A DNA stretch of 40,557 nucleotides from an uncultured Bacteroidia bacterium (GTDB lineage: Bacteria; Bacteroidota; Bacteroidia; Bacteroidales; UBA932), in assembly GCA_902784435.1 (NCBI GenBank), contig CACZUR010000021.1, positions 1 to 40,557 of the forward strand. Reading direction: 5' to 3'. Both the position numbers and the translations under genes were made by a program. The notes beneath the pieces were generated by a model. It was given only the letters and a program-made list of their open reading frames with translations. It did not search any database and was not told the DNA's origin. Below, in pieces: positions 34,536 to 40,557 of this stretch (positions are counted from its first letter, which is position 1; every line of letters begins with the position of its first letter).

Positions 34536-35408
34536 TCAGACACCGGGCTCGGGGGAATTCCCGTAATAAAGCTTGGAGAAGCCGCAACTCAGTTGGTCCA
34601 CCAGATCATGGCTGCTATACGCCTCCGGGGTCTGCCGGGCCGACAATACGTCGCCGGCATAGCCGTGGATCCAGACGCCCAGTGCGGCGGCGTCCCTGGC
34701 CGGATAGCCCCTGGCCATCAGGCCGCCGATGAGCCCCGTGAGCACGTCGCCGCTCCCGCCTTTGGCCATGCCGGGATTGCCGGTCGTATTCACCAGGCAG
34801 GTACCGTCCGGGGTGAAAACACGGGAGTGGTATCCTTTCATCACCATGCAGCAGCCGGTTTCGGCACAGAGCTCCCAGGCAAGAGCTTCCCGTTCCTGGT
34901 CGCTCTGGCAGGGGAGGAGTCTCCGCAGTTCGCCTTTGTGCGGCGTGAGGACCGACCCCGGCGGAATCAGTTCCGTCCAGTCGGCCATGACCGAGAGGAT
35001 ATTCAGGGCATCGGCATCCAGGACGGCGGGAATGCGCCGCTCGCAGGCCTCGGCCAGGATATCCATCATGGCATTCATGGTGCCGGGCGACCAACCCAGC
35101 CCCGGGCCTATCGCCAGGGCCGAATAGCGCTCCATGTGCTCGGGAACGCTGTTGAAAAAGGGCCCCGGATTTTCAGAGAACATGGCCGACGGATAGCGTG
35201 TAGCCGCTGCCAGCAGGGTGTTGGCCGATGAATGCAGCATCACCAGGCCGCATCCGGAATGAAGGGCCGCACCTGTAGCCATGATGGCGGCTCCGGGCAT
35301 GGTGGCGCAGCCGGCCACAATGAGGAGACGGCCATAATCGTGCTTGTTGGTGTTGTTCTCCCGGTACAGGAGCCGGGGGCGGAGGTATTCGGGATTGATG
35401 GATATCAT
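34536..35408 (-). CDS. nnrD: ADP/ATP-dependent NAD(P)H-hydrate dehydratase
   Basis: A 290-aa ribokinase-fold repair enzyme that converts damaged NAD(P)HX back to NAD(P)H. Family motifs are HDYGRLLIVAGCATMPGAA near the start, VLDADALN, VLTPHKGELRRL and the nucleotide-binding GGSGDVLTGLIGGLMARG. The active-site aspartate is the one in GSGD. It is a stand-alone dehydratase. In many bacteria it is fused to the NnrE epimerase, which is absent here. The lipoprotein gene upstream ends 10 bp before its start, so they are probably co-transcribed. Confidence 0.93.
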   Translation of the reverse strand: MISINPEYLRPRLLYRENNTNKHDYGRLLIVAGCATMPGAAIMATGAALHSGCGLVMLHSSANTLLAAATRYPSAMFSENPGPFFNSVPEHMERYSALAIGPGLGWSPGTMNAMMDILAEACERRIPAVLDADALNILSVMADWTELIPPGSVLTPHKGELRRLLPCQSDQEREALAWELCAETGCCMVMKGYHSRVFTPDGTCLVNTTGNPGMAKGGSGDVLTGLIGGLMARGYPARDAAALGVWIHGYAGDVLSARQTPEAYSSHDLVDQLSCGFSKLYYGNSPEPGV

Positions 35409-35418
35409 GGGTTTATGT

Positions 35419-36282
35419 TTATGGGTTCAAGGATAATATGGCGCCGGGTACATCCTGCAGGCATTCTGCCTCGGACATCCGCTGCGGATTGGTCCCGGGA
35501 AGGCCCTGGGGAACTTCCATGCCCGCCTGGGTAAAGAGCTGTTCCCAGTAAGGGGGCAGCGAACCGTCCGCCGCCAGCCAGTTCATGGGATGGGACGGAA
35601 ATACAGGATTCCCTGCTGCGTCCAGATAGCATGCCTGCACCAGCTCGGAGCAGTAAAGCGCTTGGTCCCCGGGCTGGTAATACAGGTCGTAGGAGCGTCC
35701 GCAGCATGCCATGGCCCTTTCCACGGCCGCCTGGATATCTATCCCATTCTTGCATTTGACGGGCTCTTTCTTGTTGATGGGCCCTTCCTTATGCTTGACT
35801 GCCCCTGTTACTCGCTTGATGATGTACGTCGGGTCTGTCCCGTCTGCCAGCCTGTTTTCGGTCAGGAAGGCTGCCAGGGAACGGCGGCTCACCCCATGCC
35901 GGGGCGTTGCGTCTATGATCCACAGACTGTCGGCCTGTACCTGCAGGATGGCCACATGCGTAATCCGGGGCGCGCCCTGTTTCCCCGTTGCAGCCGCAAT
36001 GGCATCATCTAGGGTTTGGAGAGTTTCTGTGTTTGAGCCCGGGTCCTGAGTAGGGTTTGTGAGTGAGCCTTTGGCCTGCGGATTGTCTTGTGGATTGTCC
36101 TGTGGATTGCCTTGTGGCGGCAGGGCCACAAAAACCAGGTCTCCGTTCTGCAGGCGGGGCGGGGCAGACGTGCAGCCTGCAAGCAGGAACGGCAGCAGGG
36201 TCAGCAGCATTCTCCGACGGAGAATCGGCAGAATGGCAGCTGGCCAGAAGGAGGCAAAACAGGTATGTGCACGTTCGTACAT
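35419..36282 (-). CDS. YiiX/NlpC-P60-like cysteine hydrolase lipoprotein
   Basis: A 287-aa protein when started at 36282. Its lipobox is LLAGC, followed by LQNGDLVFVALP, the typical start of the permuted papain-like (YiiX/YebB) fold. The likely catalytic histidine is in RITHVAIL and the catalytic cysteine in ALYCSELVQ. It may cleave peptide, amide or ester bonds at the envelope; the substrate is unknown. The start is uncertain. The ATG at 36210 gives a signal peptide without positive charge, while the ATG at 36282 includes the Arg-Arg-Arg stretch just before the hydrophobic core, which I prefer. A TATCTTTA element at 36294-36287 would place RNA start close to the ATG at 36282, which weakens that choice. 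Confidence 0.75.
   Translation of the reverse strand: MYERAHTCFASFWPAAILPILRRRMLLTLLPFLLAGCTSAPPRLQNGDLVFVALPPQGNPQDNPQDNPQAKGSLTNPTQDPGSNTETLQTLDDAIAAATGKQGAPRITHVAILQVQADSLWIIDATPRHGVSRRSLAAFLTENRLADGTDPTYIIKRVTGAVKHKEGPINKKEPVKCKNGIDIQAAVERAMACCGRSYDLYYQPGDQALYCSELVQACYLDAAGNPVFPSHPMNWLAADGSLPPYWEQLFTQAGMEVPQGLPGTNPQRMSEAECLQDVPGAILSLNP
36080..36115. repeat. Three 12-bp tandem units in the lipoprotein gene
   Basis: Three units of the type ggattgtcttgt run from 36080 to 36115 and differ at one or two bases. On the coding strand they give NPQD-type repeats in the linker after the N-terminal strand. The copy number may vary between strains. Confidence 0.7.
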
Positions 36283-36333
36283 GGCGTAAAGATAGTGATT
36301 TTTGCCCGGATTTGACACAGATTGGGAGCCTTG

Positions 36334-36519
36334 ATGGCGCAGGTCCTTATTTACATGGTGCAGGTCGGAACATGAATGGCGCAGGTCTAATTCTAATGCC
36401 GATGCCTGCACCACGAATCTGCGTTATACGCTCCCTGGTGGCGCAGGCCTAGCCCCTATAATTCAGCCTGCGCCATTCATGTTCTGACCTGCGCCATCCG
36501 GAGCCCCAGCCTGCGCCAT
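36334..36519. repeat. Eight-copy cluster of atggcgcaggtc-type repeats in both orientations
   Basis: Forward copies start at 36334, 36355 and 36376 (exactly 21 bp apart), with a fourth at 36438. Reverse copies lie at 36404-36414, 36466-36476, 36486-36497 and 36509-36519. A larger inverted repeat, 36360-36385 with 36467-36492, matches at 25 of 26 positions. The region is between the lipoprotein gene and the candidate small RNA and encodes no recognisable protein. Confidence 0.85.
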
Positions 36520-36585
36520 TCAGTATGGCAGCAATGGAGGCATGGTGCGTAACATTCAGTTATTTGCAAACCAGGGGTCTACCAT

Positions 36586-36622
36586 AAAAAAAGAGTGTCG
36601 GCCTTCCCAGGCGGACGCTCTT
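36586..36622 (-). terminator. Intrinsic terminator of the candidate small RNA
   Basis: On the minus strand a 14-bp stem (36622-36609 with 36604-36591, one mismatch and one G-U pair) has a 4-nt loop and is followed by seven T residues (36592-36586). It is a strong terminator shape. Confidence 0.8.
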
Positions 36623-36700
36623 ACTAACCACATAATTAATAACACTAAAACTAATAACCAATAGACTGATTCCGTCAAGAGAACCTTGCTTCCTCAATCC
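36586..36700 (-). ncRNA. Candidate small RNA, about 115 nt
   Basis: A strong promoter directly upstream and a strong terminator at 36586-36622 define a short transcription unit with no room for a protein. Its middle part is AU-rich (cattaat-like stretches) and could be single-stranded. It contains one ATG (in aattatgtgg) whose frame would run through the terminator, so a peptide role is unlikely. I cannot assign it to a known family. A read-through leader for the lipoprotein gene downstream is less likely because of the terminator. Confidence 0.55.
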
Positions 36701-36705
36701 GGATA

Positions 36706-36736
36706 CAAAGGTACGGCAAATTTTTTAATTTGCAAA
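36706..36736 (-). promoter_or_regulatory. Promoter of the candidate small RNA
   Basis: On the minus strand, TTTG (36736-36733) and TACCTTTG (36713-36706) have a 19-bp spacer, an exact consensus match. It is embedded in very AT-rich DNA (36715-36840). RNA would start near 36700. Confidence 0.75.
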
Positions 36737-36851
36737 TTTTTTATAAAGTTTTTTTTACAAAAATTTTGAAGGAATTACGTAACCGCCTGTAAATCAGTCT
36801 AAAAAATATTATTAAAAATTTTGCAAAATAATCTACAATCGTTTGTTCAAC

Positions 36852-37808
36852 CTACTTTCCCAGCTTTTCCCGCAGGTGAACCAACATATCGCGGGTCATG
36901 GCATCCAAAGTGTAAGTAGGTTTCCAGTCCCATTCTTCACGGGCGCAGGAGTCGTCCATACTGTCCGGCCAGGACGTGGCGATGGCCTGACGAACAGGGT
37001 CTACCTCGTAGCGCACCTTCAGGCCGGGGACGTATTCGCGGATCTTGGCAAAGAGCTGTTCCGGTTCGAAGCTCATGGATGCAATATTGAAGGAGTTGCG
37101 ATGCTTCAGGCGGGAAGGGTCTGCGTCCATGAGCTGGATGGCAGCATGCAGGGCGTCCGGCATATACATCATATCCATAAAGGTGCCCGGGGCGATGGGG
37201 CAGACGAATTCTTCTTCCTTTACGGCCGAATAGTATACCTCTACGGCATAGTCCGTGGTGCCGCCGCCGGGGAGGGTAGTGTAGGAGATGAGGCCGGGGA
37301 AGCGGACCGAGCGGGTATCGACCCCATATTTATGGAAATAATAGTCGCTCAGGAGCTCCGTAGCCACTTTGGTTACGCCATACATGGAGCGGGGACGCTG
37401 GATGGTGTCCTGCGGAGTGCCCACGTGCGGGGTTTCTGGGCCGAACGAGCCGATGGAAGAAGGCGTGAACACGGCGCAGCCCTTCTCCTTGGCAATTTCC
37501 AGGATGTTCAGCAGGCCGTTCATCTGGATGTCCCAGGCCAGCAGCGGCTTACGTTCCGCTACGGCCGACAGCAGGGCGGCCAGGTTGTAGATGGTGTCTA
37601 TCCGGTAATGGTCTACGATATCGGCCAGTCCCTGGGCGTTGCGGACATCGGCAATGGCGGAAGGACCGCTTTCCAGGAGGACGCCCTTGGGCTCCGCGCC
37701 GGGAATATAACCTGCCACCACGGTGCTGCCGGGAACTTCCCGGCGCAGTTTCATAGTAAGTTCGGAACCAATCTGGCCCGTAGATCCGATTACAAGGATA
37801 TTCTTCAT
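36852..37808 (-). CDS. tdh: L-threonine 3-dehydrogenase, SDR type
   Basis: A 318-aa NAD-dependent short-chain dehydrogenase of the extended (epimerase-like) type. The Rossmann motif is VIGSTGQIGSEL (6-17) and the catalytic pair lies in RSMYGVTKVATE. The assignment to threonine dehydrogenase rests on similarity to the animal/Bacteroidota SDR-type enzymes and on the divergent kbl gene, which uses its product 2-amino-3-oxobutyrate. The E. coli enzyme is an unrelated zinc dehydrogenase. The start at 37808 gives a standard Rossmann N-terminus; a longer frame crosses the promoter. A generic epimerase is the alternative. Confidence 0.88.
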   Translation of the reverse strand: MKNILVIGSTGQIGSELTMKLRREVPGSTVVAGYIPGAEPKGVLLESGPSAIADVRNAQGLADIVDHYRIDTIYNLAALLSAVAERKPLLAWDIQMNGLLNILEIAKEKGCAVFTPSSIGSFGPETPHVGTPQDTIQRPRSMYGVTKVATELLSDYYFHKYGVDTRSVRFPGLISYTTLPGGGTTDYAVEVYYSAVKEEEFVCPIAPGTFMDMMYMPDALHAAIQLMDADPSRLKHRNSFNIASMSFEPEQLFAKIREYVPGLKVRYEVDPVRQAIATSWPDSMDDSCAREEWDWKPTYTLDAMTRDMLVHLREKLGK

Positions 37809-37831
37809 TACAATTGTTCTTAATACGCTGA

Positions 37832-37880
37832 CAAATTTATGATTTTTCCTTAGATTTTTCAAGATTATTGCGTAAATTTG
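37832..37880. promoter_or_regulatory. Overlapping divergent promoters of tdh and kbl
   Basis: For tdh (minus strand), TTG at 37862-37860 and TAAATTTG at 37839-37832 are 20 bp apart. For kbl (plus strand), TAAATTTG lies at 37873-37880, with no clear TTG upstream. The upstream parts of the two promoters overlap, so polymerases or a shared regulator could compete. Confidence 0.6.
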
Positions 37881-37909
37881 AAAGCAGAAAACGCTAGAAC
37901 TTTTATATC

Positions 37910-39100
37910 ATGTACGGAAAATTTCAGCAACACCTTCAGGATGAGCTCAAAGCCATCCGCGAAGCCGGTCTCTACAAGAACGAACGCAATATAACCAGTC
38001 CCCAAAGCGCAGAAATCACGCTCCAGGACGGCAGCAAGGCCCTGAACTTCTGCGCCAACAACTATCTGGGCCTGGCCGACAATCCCCGCCTCGTGGAGGC
38101 TGCCAGGAAAGCCATGGAAGCCCGCGGATATGGCATGTCCAGCGTCCGCTTCATCTGCGGTACGCAGGATATCCACAAAGAGTTGGAAAAAGCCATATCG
38201 GCCTACTTCCATACGGAGGACACCATCCTGTACGCCGCCTGCTTCGACGCCAACGGCGGGGTATTCGAACCCCTGCTCACGGCCGAGGATGCCATTATCT
38301 CTGACTCCCTGAACCATGCCTCCATCATCGACGGCGTGCGCCTGTGCAAAGCCCAGCGCTTCCGCTATGCCAATGCCGATATGGCAGACCTGGAAGCCCA
38401 GCTCCAGGCCGCCCAGTCCTGCCGCTTCCGCATCATCGTCACGGACGGCGTGTTCTCCATGGACGGCAACGTAGCCCCCATGGACAAAATCTGCGACCTG
38501 GCGGAAAAATACGATGCCCTGGTGATGGTGGACGAAAGCCACAGCGCCGGCGTTGTGGGCCCTACCGGCCATGGCGTTGCCGAGCAGTTTAACTGCTATG
38601 GCCGTATCGACATCTTCACCGGTACCCTGGGCAAGGCTTTCGGCGGAGCCGTGGGCGGTTTCACCACCGGCCGCAAGGAAATCATCGAAATGCTGCGCCA
38701 GCGTTCCCGTCCGTACCTGTTCTCCAACTCCATTCCGCCCATGATTGCCGGCGCCGCCCTGGAAACCTTCAAGATCCTTGCAGAAAGCGATGCCCTGCAC
38801 GACAAACTGGTAGAGAATGTGAACTACTTCCGTGACCGGATGATGGCCGCCGGCTTCGACATCAAGCCCACCCAGAGTGCCATCTGCGCCGTCATGCTGT
38901 ACGATGCCCCCCTGTCCCAGAAGTTCGCCGCCAAGATGGCCGAAGAAGGCATTTTCGTCACCGGTTTCTACTATCCGGTGGTGCCCAAAGGCCAGGCCCG
39001 CATCCGTGTACAGTTGAGCGCCGCCCACCGGAAAGAGCATCTGGACAAGGCCATTGCCGCCTTCATCAAGGTGGGGAAGGAACTGGGCGTGCTCAAATAG
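37910..39100 (+). CDS. kbl: Glycine C-acetyltransferase (2-amino-3-ketobutyrate CoA ligase)
   Basis: A 396-aa PLP enzyme that splits 2-amino-3-oxobutyrate with CoA into glycine and acetyl-CoA, the second step of threonine breakdown. Landmarks are NFCANNYLGLADNP, GMSSVRFICGTQDIHKELE, DESHSAGVVGPTGHG and the PLP-lysine motif GTLGKAFGGAVGG (Lys242). Length is exactly typical. It is divergent from tdh, the enzyme for the first step, across a 101-bp shared promoter region. Confidence 0.96.
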   Translation: MYGKFQQHLQDELKAIREAGLYKNERNITSPQSAEITLQDGSKALNFCANNYLGLADNPRLVEAARKAMEARGYGMSSVRFICGTQDIHKELEKAISAYFHTEDTILYAACFDANGGVFEPLLTAEDAIISDSLNHASIIDGVRLCKAQRFRYANADMADLEAQLQAAQSCRFRIIVTDGVFSMDGNVAPMDKICDLAEKYDALVMVDESHSAGVVGPTGHGVAEQFNCYGRIDIFTGTLGKAFGGAVGGFTTGRKEIIEMLRQRSRPYLFSNSIPPMIAGAALETFKILAESDALHDKLVENVNYFRDRMMAAGFDIKPTQSAICAVMLYDAPLSQKFAAKMAEEGIFVTGFYYPVVPKGQARIRVQLSAAHRKEHLDKAIAAFIKVGKELGVLK

Positions 39101-39121
39101 CCTCAAGGGAATGCATTTTAT

Positions 39122-39152
39122 TTTGCAGATTTCAAAAAACCTGCTAACTTTG
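39122..39152 (+). promoter_or_regulatory. tRNA-Cys promoter
   Basis: TTTG (39122-39125) and TAACTTTG (39145-39152) are separated by 19 bp, placing the RNA start a few bases before the tRNA 5' end at 39165. Confidence 0.75.
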
Positions 39153-39164
39153 CATTCCCAATCT

Positions 39165-39238
39165 GGTACTATGGCCGAGTGGTTAGGCACAGGTCTGCAA
39201 AACCTGCTACAGCGGTTCGATTCCGCTTGGTACCTCCA
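39165..39238 (+). tRNA. tRNA-Cys (GCA anticodon)
   Basis: A full cloverleaf of 74 nt including an encoded CCA. The acceptor stem GGTACTA pairs with TGGTACC. The anticodon loop CTGCAAA gives GCA. The T arm has GGTTCGATTCC. It has its own promoter and terminator. Confidence 0.96.
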
Positions 39239-39240
39239 AA

Positions 39241-39273
39241 AAGCCTCTGGAAACACCTCCAGGGGCTTTTTTT
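39241..39273 (+). terminator. Terminator after tRNA-Cys, probably bidirectional
   Basis: An 11-bp stem (39241-39251 with 39258-39268, including one G-U type pair) is followed by a T-run to 39273. An A-run (39238-39242) on the other side would provide a T-run for the oppositely oriented DUF389 gene, which ends at 39275. Confidence 0.75.
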
Positions 39274-39274
39274 G

Positions 39275-40450
39275 TTATTCCAGCTCCAATGTGTCGGCCG
39301 GGGCGCGGAGCAGGGAGTCTGTCTGATGTCGCAGCGCGTCCAGTTGGGCAGCCATTTCGTCCATGCGCAGCTGCAGGGACGCAATCTGGGCATCGTTTTC
39401 GGAGAGTTCCATGTCCGTGTTGGTGTAAATCTCCTCAATGATGCGGTTCATGTCCTGCTGGCTCATCCCGAACGTATGCTCCCGCAAGGTGATGTCTTTG
39501 GATTTGAGTTTATAGTCTGCTGCCAGGAGCAGGTAATCTTCTTTCTGCTGGTCTGTCAGGGGCTCTCCCGCAATGTCCAGGGTAACATGGCGGCCATTCA
39601 CCGAATACTCATAGATATAGGAGTGGGGAGCCACCAATCGATGATCCTCCACAAAGCTGCGGACATTGCGCTGCACGTTATTCTCCCGGATCAGGTTCAC
39701 GGCACTCCAGATGCTGGGAATGAGCAGGACCAGCAGCACGGCGCTGATGCGTCCCCGCTGCTTGCGGCTCACCTCCAGTGAGATTCCGGTGACGGTCTTG
39801 AAGCGCAAGTACTTGACCATGAGATAGGTAGCCAGGGCAATGAAAATGCTGTTCAGGAGGAACAGGTACAGGGCGCCGAAGAAATAATGCATATTCCAGT
39901 GCGCCAGTCCGTAGCCGGCGGTGCACAGCGGCGGCATCAGGGCAGTGGCGATGGCCACGCCGGAAAGCACCGTCCCGCGTTCTTTCCGGCTGTTTTCCAG
40001 AATGCCGGCCAGTCCGCCGAACAGGGCGATCATGACATCGTAGATGGTAGGGGAGGTGCGCGCCTCCAACTCCGTGGGATTAGCCAGCGCCAGCGGAGAA
40101 ATGAGGAAAAACAGGGCCGATGCCAACAGCGATATCACCACCATGACCAAGAGGTTTTTCAGGGCAGCCCTGAGCAGTTCCAGGTCGTTGATTCCCAGGG
40201 CAAGGCCCGTGCCGATGATGGGGCCCATGAGCGGGGAGATGAGCATGGCGCCGATGATGACCGCCGTGGAATTCACATTGAGGCCGGCCGATGCGATGAT
40301 GATGGAAAACGCCAGGATCCAGACATTGGCTCCGCGGAACCATATACCGCTGCGGATACGCTCCGCGGCACTCTCCGTATCGATCTCCCCGTGAATGTGA
40401 ATGTATTTCTTAACAGTCCTTTTGGCTTTATCCCACAATGTGTTATCCAT
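39275..40450 (-). CDS. DUF389 membrane protein
   Basis: A 391-aa integral membrane protein of unknown function. The DUF389 core has about six hydrophobic segments with the conserved stretches VWILAFSIIIASAGLNVNSTAVIIGAMLISPLMGPIIG and SGVAIATALMPPLCTAGYGLA. The C-terminal 150 or so residues are soluble and end in a coiled-coil-like helix (DAQIASLQLRMDEMAAQLDALRHQTDSLL). The hydrophobic repeats suggest a channel or transporter fold, but no substrate is known. It converges on tRNA-Cys and shares its terminator. I see no clear promoter in the 107 bp to the window end. Confidence 0.88.
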   Translation of the reverse strand: MDNTLWDKAKRTVKKYIHIHGEIDTESAAERIRSGIWFRGANVWILAFSIIIASAGLNVNSTAVIIGAMLISPLMGPIIGTGLALGINDLELLRAALKNLLVMVVISLLASALFFLISPLALANPTELEARTSPTIYDVMIALFGGLAGILENSRKERGTVLSGVAIATALMPPLCTAGYGLAHWNMHYFFGALYLFLLNSIFIALATYLMVKYLRFKTVTGISLEVSRKQRGRISAVLLVLLIPSIWSAVNLIRENNVQRNVRSFVEDHRLVAPHSYIYEYSVNGRHVTLDIAGEPLTDQQKEDYLLLAADYKLKSKDITLREHTFGMSQQDMNRIIEEIYTNTDMELSENDAQIASLQLRMDEMAAQLDALRHQTDSLLRAPADTLELE

Positions 40451-40557
40451 ATCATGTCTTCCAGTTGAAATCCAAATAAAAATGGATTCCGATTTTATTG
40501 GTTAAACTTTAATATATTCATTTTCATAGCCTTACGGCCAATAATATTTTTCTATAG

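Noticed and set aside
36334-36519. CRISPR array
   Set aside because: Units are only about 12 bp, occur in both orientations and have unequal short spacers after the third copy; no cas genes are present.

Overview
This window is a chromosomal stretch from a GC-rich member of the Bacteroidales (Bacteroidota). The gene families point there: an SDR-type threonine dehydrogenase paired with Kbl, Rho with a long disordered insert, an IspG with an inserted domain, OstA/LptD-type and PorT-like envelope proteins, and DUF389. So do many promoters of the Bacteroidota type (TTTG, 19-20 bp, TAnnTTTG). I cannot name the genus.

Layout. 1-4760 is an accessory segment read leftward: an AAA/DUF4143 ATPase with phased repeats in its promoter, a gene remnant, a 5'-truncated amidase and a complete AbiEi/AbiEii toxin-antitoxin pair. 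4854-12311 is core: mnmE and rho (overlapping, leftward), lptD (leftward) and an SPOR-tailed amidase (rightward), the last two with face-to-face promoters. 12600-20109 runs rightward: dnaA; pepD-rpe; then rsfS-ftsH-cdsA-psd from its own promoter. 20078-29458 is a tight leftward operon starting at ligA: ligA, a YihY/BrkB protein, rsh (ppGpp), a Big_5 lipoprotein, an outer-membrane barrel protein and ispG, nearly all overlapping. It converges on psd with a 32-bp overlap.

29537-34535 is a patch of small envelope proteins, an internally deleted TonB receptor, an HMA metal-binding protein, a short carboxylesterase, and a Y-family polymerase coupled to a 59-aa YolD-like gene. 34536-36282 (leftward) holds an NAD(P)HX dehydratase and an NlpC/P60-like lipoprotein. 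36283-36851 has no protein gene but holds an eight-copy inverted/direct repeat cluster and a candidate small RNA with its own promoter and terminator. 36852-39100 is the divergent tdh/kbl threonine-catabolism pair, followed by tRNA-Cys and a DUF389 membrane protein.

The most unusual signals are non-coding: the candidate sRNA (about 36586-36700), the 36334-36519 repeat cluster with a 26-bp near-perfect inverted repeat, the 33-bp-phased repeats in the ATPase promoter, and the palindrome placed exactly between the promoter elements of abiE. I found no CRISPR array, intact transposase or integrase.
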